In this document: positions 1 through 6,368 of the stretch, piece after piece
Layout: every line of letters begins with the position of its first letter
Numbering within the stretch: position 1 is the first letter of the stretch
From: an uncultured Actinomycetes bacterium
GTDB lineage: Bacteria > Actinomycetota > Actinomycetes > Nanopelagicales > Nanopelagicaceae
NCBI GenBank assembly: GCA_903827345.1
Contig: CAIKID010000236.1
Span: 1 to 11,721 of the forward strand
Length of the DNA stretch: 11,721 nucleotides
Direction: 5' to 3'
Made by a program: the position numbers and the translations under genes
The notes under the pieces: model-generated
Told to the model about the DNA's origin: nothing
Seen by the model: the letters and a program-made list of their open reading frames with translations, nothing else
Database searches by the model: none

Positions 1-405
1 CTGTTGATGCCAGCCACCTGCAAGGCATCGCTGATCTTGTGCGCCACCACGTCAACCCCATCGGAAACAGCAAACTTCACGATGTTTACTGATGGAACCT
101 GGCAGCGCCTAGAAGGTGACACGCCGATCGTTACCGTCAACGTCGCCCGCCTGCTTACCGGGACGATTCCAGCATCGATGAAGGTCGGAGTCGCGTATCC
201 AATAACGGCCCAAGTCAGTCCGGCAACCGCTGGCGTAACTGTCGCGCTCAACAATGGCGCAACGGCCGTAACCGACATAACAGGTAAAGCCGCATTTACG
301 GTCACTAATAAGGCATCTGGTTTTACACAATACCAATTATCGATCGCTTCAGATCTAATTTTCGCAAGCGTACAGACTGGATTCGTTACTGTATGGCTTC
401 GTTAA
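1..405 (+). CDS. C-terminal fragment of an Ig-like, probably extracellular protein (5' end outside window)
   Basis: The frame is open from base 1 to the TAA at 403-405, so the start is off the left edge; the internal ATG at 7 is not a convincing start because it has no ribosome binding site. The last ~80 residues (from about base 160) look like a β-sandwich domain of the bacterial Ig-like type: alternating Val/Thr/Ala strands, a GVAYPITAQVSP segment, a TDITGKAAFTV segment and a short end VTVWLR. Such domains usually sit at the end of secreted or surface proteins, but no specific family is recognised. The first ~90 bases are less convincing in this frame, because another plus frame and a minus frame are also open there. 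The gene ends 36 bases before clpS and is on the same strand; it has no obvious functional link to it. Confidence 0.5.
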   Translation: MLMPATCKASLILCATTSTPSETANFTMFTDGTWQRLEGDTPIVTVNVARLLTGTIPASMKVGVAYPITAQVSPATAGVTVALNNGATAVTDITGKAAFTVTNKASGFTQYQLSIASDLIFASVQTGFVTVWLR

Positions 406-428
406 TTTTCAATTGGGCAACGACGAGA

Positions 429-435
429 GAAGGGG
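429..435 (+). promoter_or_regulatory. Ribosome binding site deciding the clpS start
   Basis: A purine-rich GAAGGGG run lies 6 bases before the ATG at 442 but only 3 bases before the in-frame GTG at 439. The spacing favours the ATG. Confidence 0.55.
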
Positions 436-441
436 TGCGTG

Positions 442-732
442 ATGTCAACTGACACGATGATTGAATCTGAACTCGACATTTCGCAACTCGTTGACAAGCC
501 ATGGGTGACGATCGTCTGGGATGACCCGGTCAATCTCATGAGTTATGTAACTTATGTATTTATTAAGTTATTTGGCTTCTCACCCGAAAAGGCCAATTCA
601 CTCATGCTGCAAGTTCACAACGAAGGACGCGCCGTCGTTTCAAATGGCTCTCGAGAAGAGATGGAGCGCGACGTGCAGCGCTTACATGAGCATGGACTCT
701 GGGCTACCCTGCAACGTGATGACAAGAATTAA
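442..732 (+). CDS. clpS: ATP-dependent Clp protease adaptor ClpS
   Basis: ClpS binds the N-domain of the ClpA/ClpC unfoldase in the cytoplasm and delivers N-degron substrates to ClpP; in actinobacteria the partner is ClpC1. The 96-residue protein is of normal length. The core runs from PWVTIVWDDPV (residues 20-30) to HEHGLWATL (82-90). D27 and D28 match the acidic pair that reads the substrate α-amino group, M33 and M55 line the expected pocket, and the LMLQVHNEG segment (54-62) carries the conserved His59. The Trp before the Asp pair, where E. coli ClpS has Asn, is as I recall it for actinobacterial ClpS. An in-frame GTG lies directly upstream at 439, but RBS spacing favours the ATG. It is the first gene of the clpS–DUF2017–murI–rph–rdgB cluster and ends 12 bases before the next gene. 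Confidence 0.95.
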   Translation: MSTDTMIESELDISQLVDKPWVTIVWDDPVNLMSYVTYVFIKLFGFSPEKANSLMLQVHNEGRAVVSNGSREEMERDVQRLHEHGLWATLQRDDKN

Positions 733-744
733 CCGGGCGATGTG

Positions 745-1314
745 ATGTCAGAATTCTCTCGCGATGGCGATTTATATTCCTTAGATCTTTCGATTGATGA
801 AGCTCATATCTTCATCAATCTCGTGGAGCAACTTCTTGAATTGCTGGGTGAGGGAGATTTCAATCATCACTATGACGAGAGCGATCCCTTTGCGCAGTTG
901 ATGTCACAACTAAAAGCGGCTCCCGAGGAGATCACAGTTCCAGAAGATCCAGTTCTTTTGCGTTTACTACCCAACGCATATGCGGATCCAGAGGCAGCAG
1001 CAGATTTTCGACGGTATACCGAGCCCACCTTGCGCGGAAAGAAACAGCGCGCTCTCAAAGAGGTGCGCGCAGCACTAGAAATTATTGTCGATGAAGATCG
1101 TGCTGGTGTCGTCGAAGAACTCGATAGCGAAATTTGGCTGATGGCAATCAATGACCTGCGCCTCGCCCTATCCGTGCGTTTAGAGATTGACCCCGGAGCG
1201 TTCGATCTCTTTGAAACGTTATCGGATACTGATCCGCAGAAAGCGATATATGCCGTGTATTTCTGGTTGGGCTGGCTACAGACGAGTCTGCTGAACCTCC
1301 TAACAGGCGGGTAG
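745..1314 (+). CDS. DUF2017 family protein
   Basis: This is a 189-residue, strongly acidic, predicted α-helical soluble protein without signal peptide or membrane helix. Position directly after clpS, length, and the C-terminal pattern (a stretch around DPQKAIYAVYFWLGWLQTSL) match the actinobacterial DUF2017 family, encoded next to clpS in mycobacteria (Rv1332 after Rv1331). Function is unknown; linkage to clpS suggests a role around Clp-dependent proteolysis, but that is inference. GTG (742) and ATG (745) are adjacent possible starts. No good Shine-Dalgarno is seen, only GGGCGA just upstream, so translation may depend on coupling to clpS, which ends at 732. The ATG is chosen by default. Confidence 0.8.
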   Translation: MSEFSRDGDLYSLDLSIDEAHIFINLVEQLLELLGEGDFNHHYDESDPFAQLMSQLKAAPEEITVPEDPVLLRLLPNAYADPEAAADFRRYTEPTLRGKKQRALKEVRAALEIIVDEDRAGVVEELDSEIWLMAINDLRLALSVRLEIDPGAFDLFETLSDTDPQKAIYAVYFWLGWLQTSLLNLLTGG

Positions 1315-1323
1315 ACTTACCGG

Positions 1324-2124
1324 GTGCCGCACCCTTTATCCACTGCCCCCATCGGAGTATTTGATTCCGGCTTAGGTGGTCTCACCGTTGCGCGAGCAAT
1401 CATTGATCAACTTCCAGGCGAGTCGATGATCTACGTTGGCGACAATGCCAGAGGGCCATACGGTCCGCGCCCACTCGCCGAAGTTCGCTCATTTGCTTTA
1501 GAGATTTTGGATGAGTTAGTTGCCGCAGGGGTCAAAGCGATTGTTATCGCGTGCAACACCGCGAGCTCTGCAATGCTGCGCGATGCTCGTGAGCGCTACG
1601 AAATACCTGTCCTCGAAGTTATTCAACCTGCTGCACGTCGTGCCGTCTCTGCAACTCGCTCGGGGCGCGTTGGAGTAATTGGCACCAATGCCACTATTGA
1701 ATCAGGTGCTTATCTAGATTCCTTCGCAGCGGCCCCACACCTCACTATTACCTCTGTTGCCTGCCCGGCTTTCGTCGAATTTGTCGAGCGTGGTGAAACT
1801 TCTGGGCCAGCAATCACGGCAATCGCGCGCGAATATCTGCAACCTTTGATTGCTGCCGAAGTTGATACCCTGGTCTTGGGGTGCACTCACTACCCACTAC
1901 TTACCGGCGTGATCTCTTATGTAATGGGGGATGAAGTTACCTTGGTTTCCAGTGCGGAGGAGACTGCGAAAGATTTATACCGCACCCTTGTCGAGAAGGA
2001 TCTACTCAATGTTTCTGGGTCTCCAACTTATAAGTTTGTTGCTACCGGCGACACCGATTCATTTAACAAATTAGCCCGCCGATTCCTCGGCCCGGAAGTA
2101 CATAGCGTCGAAGGAGCAATATAA
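1324..2124 (+). CDS. murI: Glutamate racemase
   Basis: MurI interconverts L- and D-glutamate in the cytoplasm and supplies D-Glu for the peptidoglycan stem peptide. The 266-residue length is typical. The N-terminal FDSGLGGLTV (residues 13-22) carries Asp14 and Ser15. The two catalytic cysteines are both present: Cys77 in IACNTAS and Cys187 in GCTHYPLL, with His189 beside the second. YVGDN and PYGPR (37-48) are further substrate-site motifs. The start is GTG at 1324, 9 bases after the DUF2017 stop; the best SD-like sequence, AGGCGG at 1305-1310, is rather far away (13 bases). The stop directly abuts the GTG of rph. In M. tuberculosis the equivalent genes murI (Rv1338) and rphA (Rv1340) are separated by one gene, which is absent here. 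Confidence 0.96.
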   Translation: MPHPLSTAPIGVFDSGLGGLTVARAIIDQLPGESMIYVGDNARGPYGPRPLAEVRSFALEILDELVAAGVKAIVIACNTASSAMLRDARERYEIPVLEVIQPAARRAVSATRSGRVGVIGTNATIESGAYLDSFAAAPHLTITSVACPAFVEFVERGETSGPAITAIAREYLQPLIAAEVDTLVLGCTHYPLLTGVISYVMGDEVTLVSSAEETAKDLYRTLVEKDLLNVSGSPTYKFVATGDTDSFNKLARRFLGPEVHSVEGAI

Positions 2125-2850
2125 GTGAGCAATCGCCTTGATAATCGCGGAGTAGACGAACTTCGCCCGATCACTTTTACGCGCAACTGGTTAAAGAATG
2201 CCGAAGGATCTGTACTGGTTGAATTTGGAAATACCCGCGTGCTCTGCGTGGCTTCATTTACGCCGGGCGTCCCACGTTGGTTAACTGGTAAAGGCCAAGG
2301 TTGGGTTACGAGCGAATATGCCATGTTGCCGCGCGCTACTCATACCCGCTCTGATCGCGAAAGTGTTAAAGGCAAACTCGGCGGGCGTACTCAAGAAATA
2401 TCTCGCCTCGTCGGGCGTTCACTTCGTGCAGTAGTTGATACGCGCGCTCTCGGTGAAAACACAATTGTTATTGATTGCGATGTATTGCAAGCAGATGGCG
2501 GAACACGTACCGCGGCTATAACGGGTGCTTATGTCGCACTCGCCGATGCAATAACTTGGGCTAAGGGCAAAGGTCACATTCTCGCCGATCGCCAACCATT
2601 GCGTCAGTCAGTAGCAGCCGTCAGCGTAGGAATTATTAAAGGGGTTCCGATGCTTGATCTCTGTTACGAAGAGGATGTCGACGCCGATACCGACATGAAT
2701 ATCGTATGTACCGGTGATGGAAACTTTGTTGAAGTCCAGGGAACTGCCGAAGGTGTCCCCTTCGATCGCGCGCTACTCAATCAACTCCTCGACTTGGGCG
2801 TAGCTGGCTGCGCTGAGCTCACCCGCCTGCAGATCGCCGCTCTCGCTTAA
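2125..2850 (+). CDS. rph: Ribonuclease PH
   Basis: RNase PH is a cytoplasmic phosphorolytic 3'-5' exoribonuclease that trims tRNA precursors, working as a hexamer of identical subunits. The 241-residue protein is full length. Visible family motifs are RPITFTRNWLKNAEGSVLVEFGNTRVLC (split over residues 14-41), GGRTQEISRLVGRSLR (86-101, phosphate-binding arginines), DCDVLQADGGTRTAAITGA (117-135), the acidic YEEDVDADTDMN segment (181-192) with the expected catalytic aspartate, and GTAEGVPF (206-213). The start is GTG at 2125, immediately after the murI TAA. It is served by AAGGAG at 2111-2116 inside murI, so the two genes are cotranscribed and probably translationally coupled. Confidence 0.97.
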   Translation: MSNRLDNRGVDELRPITFTRNWLKNAEGSVLVEFGNTRVLCVASFTPGVPRWLTGKGQGWVTSEYAMLPRATHTRSDRESVKGKLGGRTQEISRLVGRSLRAVVDTRALGENTIVIDCDVLQADGGTRTAAITGAYVALADAITWAKGKGHILADRQPLRQSVAAVSVGIIKGVPMLDLCYEEDVDADTDMNIVCTGDGNFVEVQGTAEGVPFDRALLNQLLDLGVAGCAELTRLQIAALA

Positions 2851-2873
2851 AGCGCGAAAGGGAATTAAACACT

Positions 2874-3497
2874 GTGGATGAACCAAAGAGAGTCGTATTA
2901 GCCACCAGAAATCTCGGCAAGGTAAAAGAGTTCGAACGGATGCTGCAGGGCGCGGATCTCGACATTCAGGTCTTGGGGTTGCGTGACTTCCCGGATATGC
3001 CTGATGTAGAAGAGACAGGTAGCACCTTCGCCGAAAATGCTTTGCTCAAGGCCCACCAAATTTCGAAGTACACCGGACTTCCTGCCCTCGCTGATGACAG
3101 CGGCCTTTGTGTCGATGCCCTCGGGGGAGCGCCTGGAATCTTCTCCGCGCGTTGGGCTGGTAGCCATGGCAATGACAGAGCCAATCTGGAGAAGGTGTTA
3201 AGTCAGATGATCGAAATAGAGTCTCCGCACCGGAGCGCTCACTTTAGATGTGCTGTTGCGTTAGTGATTCCAAGCAATCACCCTGCCGGAGCGCACGAGG
3301 TTGTGTGCGAAGGGGAGATGGTCGGTGACCTAGCTTTAGAGCCGCGTGGCACCCATGGTTTTGGATACGACCCGATCTTTGTCGCCAGTGGATATACCCA
3401 GACCACCGCTGAATTGCCCGCCGAGGAGAAGGATCGAATAAGCCATCGCGGAAAGGCCTTTGCGGCGATTTTTCCCGAGATTGTTCGCCTTTTTTAG
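2874..3497 (+). CDS. rdgB: XTP/dITP (non-canonical purine NTP) pyrophosphatase, RdgB/HAM1 family
   Basis: This enzyme hydrolyses dITP, ITP and XTP to monophosphate and PPi, keeping deaminated purines out of DNA and RNA. The 207-residue length is typical. Motifs: ATRNLGKVKEF (residues 10-20, nucleotide phosphate binding), ETGSTFAENALLKA (47-60), ADDSGLCVDALGGAPGIFSARWAG (73-96, metal-binding Asp pair and base pocket), HGFGYDPIF (161-169) and SHRGKAF (190-196). The start is GTG at 2874 with AAAGGGA (2857-2863) upstream. The RNase PH–RdgB pairing is also found in mycobacteria (Rv1340–Rv1341), which supports the call. It is the last gene of the housekeeping cluster. Confidence 0.96.
   Translation: MDEPKRVVLATRNLGKVKEFERMLQGADLDIQVLGLRDFPDMPDVEETGSTFAENALLKAHQISKYTGLPALADDSGLCVDALGGAPGIFSARWAGSHGNDRANLEKVLSQMIEIESPHRSAHFRCAVALVIPSNHPAGAHEVVCEGEMVGDLALEPRGTHGFGYDPIFVASGYTQTTAELPAEEKDRISHRGKAFAAIFPEIVRLF
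3464..3495 (+). terminator. Weak intrinsic terminator candidate at the rdgB 3' end
   Basis: GGCGA (3464-3468) can pair with TCGCC (3485-3489) and is followed by six T (3490-3495), all within the last codons of rdgB. The stem is only 5 bp and the loop 16 bases, so this is a marginal terminator; it is listed because it closes the housekeeping operon and no better one is seen before 3620. Confidence 0.3.
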
Positions 3498-3527
3498 CCT
3501 CTTATTTCATGAAGGGGGCGTGGAATA

Positions 3528-3557
3528 CTGAGAAGTTCAATTTATCTAAGGTACGAT
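3528..3557 (+). promoter_or_regulatory. Possible promoter for the AKK-repeat membrane protein gene
   Basis: CTGAGA (3528-3533) and TACGAT (3552-3557) each match 4 of 6 bases of the σ70-type -35 and -10 consensus with an 18-base spacer. They lie in the 122-base gap between rdgB and the gene at 3620. The match is weak; a promoter in this gap is expected, but this exact site is tentative. Nothing else recognisable is in the gap apart from the gene's ribosome binding site TGAGGAG (3607-3613). Confidence 0.22.
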
Positions 3558-3619
3558 TTTGTCATTAGTTCGACCCGTCCCGATCAGATCTTCGATCACT
3601 TTTAACTGAGGAGTCACCC

Positions 3620-4597
3620 GTGGCCGTCAAAAAGACCGCTAAGAAGTCAACCGCTAAGAAAACCCCTGCAAAAAAGGCGGTAGCTAAAAAAGTAGCGAAG
3701 AAGGCTCCAGCTAAGAAAGTTGTGAAGAAGGTTGCCAAGAAGGCTCCAGCTAAGAAAGTTGTGAAGAAGGCTGTTGCGAAGAAGGCTGTTGCCAAAAAGG
3801 TAGCGAAGAAGGTTGCCAAGAAGGCTCCTGCGAAGAAGGTTGCCAAGAAGGCTCCTACCAAAAAGGTTGCCAAGAAGGTTGCCAAGAAGTCAACCGCCAA
3901 AAAAGTTGCTACTCGGATTGTCATTCCTGCTGTTCCATCTCGCAGAACATCGACAGCTGCGGCGTCAGCCGGATCGGTTGTTTCAGTTGATTCTGCAATC
4001 AAGGTTCCAGCTCCAGTAGCGGCTGCGACTCCATCTCTTTCAAAGGCACCTGCTCAGAGCCAAAAGTCTTCATCTCGCGTTGTTCTTGCCGTTATCGTCG
4101 GCGTAGTTCTTATCGCGGTTTTGGTTGTTAATCGCAATCACAAGGCAGCCACAGATAGCTCAACAGCGCCAGCAACACCTGCGGCAACTGCTGCAGCGAC
4201 ACCTAGCGATACATCGCTAGCAGCGCTCACGCCAGCCCCAGGTTCTAGTTCGAGTGAAACAACTGCAACCGGAACTGTTATTGCTACAGCACCAAGTACT
4301 GCAAATGCAGCAACCGATCTTGCTCCTGTTGGAATCGTTGCGCATTACACCGCAACCGGTGCAACGATCTTCTGGTTCCCAGCGACGGGTGCAACTGGAT
4401 TAACTACATACAACATTGAGGCAGCTTCCAGTGGCGGTGCATTTAAGTTGATCGCAACCGTTCCGGCAACACAGATCTCACTCGATGTCACCAAGGGCAG
4501 CACTGATGGTTGGACCTCGTTCAAGATCTCTGCCGTCTATTCCGATGGAGCTACCATTGCAGGTAAGGTCTTCGGACTTCCTGGCCAATTCGCTTAA
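3620..4597 (+). CDS. Membrane protein with histone H1-like AKK repeats, one TM helix and a C-terminal fibronectin III-like domain
   Basis: The 325-residue protein has four parts. Residues 4-95 are almost only Lys, Ala, Val, Pro and Thr in repeats such as VAKKAPAKKV, like eukaryotic histone H1 tails and the lysine-rich tails of actinobacterial nucleoid proteins, which bind DNA non-specifically. Residues 100-151 are a Ser/Ala/Pro linker. Residues 154-170 (VVLAVIVGVVLIAVLVV, between R153 and N171/R172) form a single transmembrane helix. Residues 175-232 are a Thr/Ala/Ser/Pro linker, and about 235-320 look like a fibronectin type III domain (ATIFWFPATG, LTTYNIEAAS, FKISAVYSDG). The positive-inside rule puts the AKK tail in the cytoplasm and the domain outside; there is no N-terminal signal peptide. 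The start is GTG with TGAGGAG six bases upstream. I do not recognise a named family. A role linking nucleoid and envelope is inference; a polyanion-binding function other than DNA is possible. Confidence 0.85.
   Translation: MAVKKTAKKSTAKKTPAKKAVAKKVAKKAPAKKVVKKVAKKAPAKKVVKKAVAKKAVAKKVAKKVAKKAPAKKVAKKAPTKKVAKKVAKKSTAKKVATRIVIPAVPSRRTSTAAASAGSVVSVDSAIKVPAPVAAATPSLSKAPAQSQKSSSRVVLAVIVGVVLIAVLVVNRNHKAATDSSTAPATPAATAAATPSDTSLAALTPAPGSSSSETTATGTVIATAPSTANAATDLAPVGIVAHYTATGATIFWFPATGATGLTTYNIEAASSGGAFKLIATVPATQISLDVTKGSTDGWTSFKISAVYSDGATIAGKVFGLPGQFA
3692..3769 (+). repeat. Tandem 39-bp repeat (two copies) in the AKK region
   Basis: Units 3692-3730 and 3731-3769 match at 37 of 39 bases (the units begin GTAGCG versus GTTGCC) and are in frame; each encodes VAKKAPAKKVVKK. 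They are the clearest copies in a longer degenerate array of KK-containing codons (about 3630-3905). Repeats of this kind can expand or shrink by replication slippage in whole-codon steps and can be mis-assembled from short reads. Confidence 0.85.
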
Positions 4598-4611
4598 ATC
4601 TTCGGAAGATT
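4597..4611. terminator. Short inverted repeat between convergent genes
   Basis: AATCTT (4597-4602) and AAGATT (4606-4611) form a perfect 6-bp stem with a CGG loop between the two stop codons (4597 plus, 4620 minus). There is no T-run on either side and the stem is AT-rich, so termination here is uncertain. Confidence 0.25.
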
Positions 4612-4619
4612 CTTAGTAA

Positions 4620-6368
4620 TTATTTGAGCGCTTCTAAAACCGCGCTTACGTAAACATTTCCACCAGCATCGCTCAGATGGACTCCATCTGGCGCGAAATA
4701 TTCTGGATGGCCCTGAGATATCGTCGCCCAATCGACTAGTCGTGCCTGCGGATAATCACCGAGAACGAGATGAATGATCCGGTTATTGTCATCTCTCCAG
4801 GCTCGCGGCACTGCAGTATTAACCACAATCATCTGGGGTTGATTTTTTAGGAGCTCAAAGAGAGTGCGCACGTCGCTCTCTGTTAGGTGGTTATTATTTC
4901 CTAGATCGAAGATCACCTTGGATTTTTCTAAACCGGGGCGATCACTAGTCACAACTTGAATTAATTCGCCTATCTGCCTGCCCACCCGAGCATTGATTAA
5001 CTCAATGGGGAAGTGGCTCAGCAACTTTTCTCTAATACCGAGAATGATCGAATCACCTGTTACCCATAACCCCGGTTTTGTAGTCGGCGTTACTGTCTGG
5101 ATCAGGGGGGTTTGCGCACTCAATGAACCACTTGGAACGGAAATCCTTTTATCCTCCGAGAGCGCTGCCCAAGAGGCTCCGCCCGTCGATGCTACAAAAC
5201 TCACTATCACTAGAGCAACCCAGATCTTTTGATTGCGTTGGGTCGCCTTGGTTCTGTACTTCATTCCCCGGATCCAGTTGGAAAGTTTTCCACGCCTAAT
5301 TGGAATCTCCACCCAGCGCAATGAGATATCCGCCAGCGCAATGACGATGAGAATGCGGGCACAGTTGATTGCCCAACTTGCACCTGCAAGATCCACATTG
5401 GGACGCGTAACTTGAAATATCACCCAGTGCCATAAGTAGATTCCATATGATCGCTGGCCGATCCAGACCATTGGCCGGGCACTTAAAAGTGGTGCGAACC
5501 TTGAAGCTGGATGGACAAGTGAGGTGATAGTTGCGCAACCAAAGAGCGCTGCCAAAGGAAATGCGATCCGATAAAGCGCTGGATGCGATTCATCGATAAA
5601 GAAGAAGGTGCAGAGCAGGCCCAGTAAGCCAACTACGCCAATTCCATCCACGAAATCCTGGGCACGCTGTGAGATATTCTTATTGAGATTCTTCGGTATC
5701 CAACTCACAGCAAGGGCGGCGCCGAGGAATAGCCCCAAACTGTGGGTATCGGTACCGAAGTAGATGTGGCTGATGCTATTTGTTTTGGATGCATCCACAT
5801 GAATCGAGTAAATGAAGAGCGCCAGACCCGAGATAAACGCGATCGCTAAAGAGATTTGTGCAACGCGCTTCTTTCCGAAGTAACGCAAAATTGTTAGCAA
5901 GATTAGTGGCCAGAGTGCGTAGAACTGAATTTCAACTCCGAGCGACCAGGTATGTTGCAATAGTGGTGGGCGACCGATCGCCTGAAAGTAATCTTGATGA
6001 ACCCCTACAAGGTGCCAATTTTCACTACCGGTAAGAACATACGGCAGGTCACTTAAGAAGCGGTGGATAGCATCGGGCTTCCAAGCAGCAATTATGAATG
6101 TTGTTCCCCCGAGCATGAAGAGAAGTGGAGGAACTAGCCGGCGCACCCGCGCCCAATAGAACTCGCGCAGATCAAGTGCGCCCTTACTCATAATTGAATC
6201 GAGCAAGAGTCGGGTAATGACATAACCGCTGATAACAAAGAAGAGGTCGACTCCTAAAAAACCACCGGGAATCCAGTTAATCCCTAAGTGATAGAGAATT
6301 ACCGCAGCGACAGCTATCGCCCGAAGCCCATCTATTGGAGCTATATAACGGGAGGCTTTAACCGCCAT
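4620..6368 (-). CDS. Acyltransferase family 3 membrane protein with C-terminal SGNH hydrolase domain (OafA/YrhL type)
   Basis: The 582-residue protein joins two domains seen together in OafA-like enzymes that O-acylate cell-surface glycans. Residues ~8-360 form the multi-spanning acyltransferase-3 domain: IDGLRAIAVAAVILYHLG (12-29, with the conserved His27), GGFLGVDLFFVISGYVITRLLL (35-56), FYWARVRRLVPPL (70-82), HTWSLGVEIQFYALWPL (139-154 area) and SYGIYLWHWVIF (307-318). A further helix (~383-400) leads out to a periplasm-side SGNH-like domain (~433-582) with GDS (Ser440), DLGNNNH (G490, N491) and DGVHL (Asp561, His564), so the catalytic triad is intact. The acceptor glycan is unknown. It starts at ATG 6368, sharing one base with the stop of the upstream coiled-coil gene (TAATG), which implies one transcript and translational coupling. 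Confidence 0.92.
   Translation of the reverse strand: MAVKASRYIAPIDGLRAIAVAAVILYHLGINWIPGGFLGVDLFFVISGYVITRLLLDSIMSKGALDLREFYWARVRRLVPPLLFMLGGTTFIIAAWKPDAIHRFLSDLPYVLTGSENWHLVGVHQDYFQAIGRPPLLQHTWSLGVEIQFYALWPLILLTILRYFGKKRVAQISLAIAFISGLALFIYSIHVDASKTNSISHIYFGTDTHSLGLFLGAALAVSWIPKNLNKNISQRAQDFVDGIGVVGLLGLLCTFFFIDESHPALYRIAFPLAALFGCATITSLVHPASRFAPLLSARPMVWIGQRSYGIYLWHWVIFQVTRPNVDLAGASWAINCARILIVIALADISLRWVEIPIRRGKLSNWIRGMKYRTKATQRNQKIWVALVIVSFVASTGGASWAALSEDKRISVPSGSLSAQTPLIQTVTPTTKPGLWVTGDSIILGIREKLLSHFPIELINARVGRQIGELIQVVTSDRPGLEKSKVIFDLGNNNHLTESDVRTLFELLKNQPQMIVVNTAVPRAWRDDNNRIIHLVLGDYPQARLVDWATISQGHPEYFAPDGVHLSDAGGNVYVSAVLEALK

Noticed and set aside
870..1151. Minus-strand open frame antisense to the DUF2017 gene
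   Set aside because: Serine-rich shadow with no RBS; the plus strand carries the conserved gene in its expected operon position.
3620..3920. The repeat array as a CRISPR or other non-coding array
   Set aside because: Repeats have no spacers of constant length, are in frame, vary mostly at third codon positions and encode a consistent lysine-rich peptide.
3565..4002. Minus-strand open frame of 145 codons with hydrophobic ATFLAGAFLATFF repeats resembling membrane segments
   Set aside because: It is the antisense shadow of the AKK repeats: the complements of AAG/AAA/GCC-rich codons always read Phe/Leu/Ala. The plus-strand gene has a good RBS, a clear domain order and matching downstream domains.
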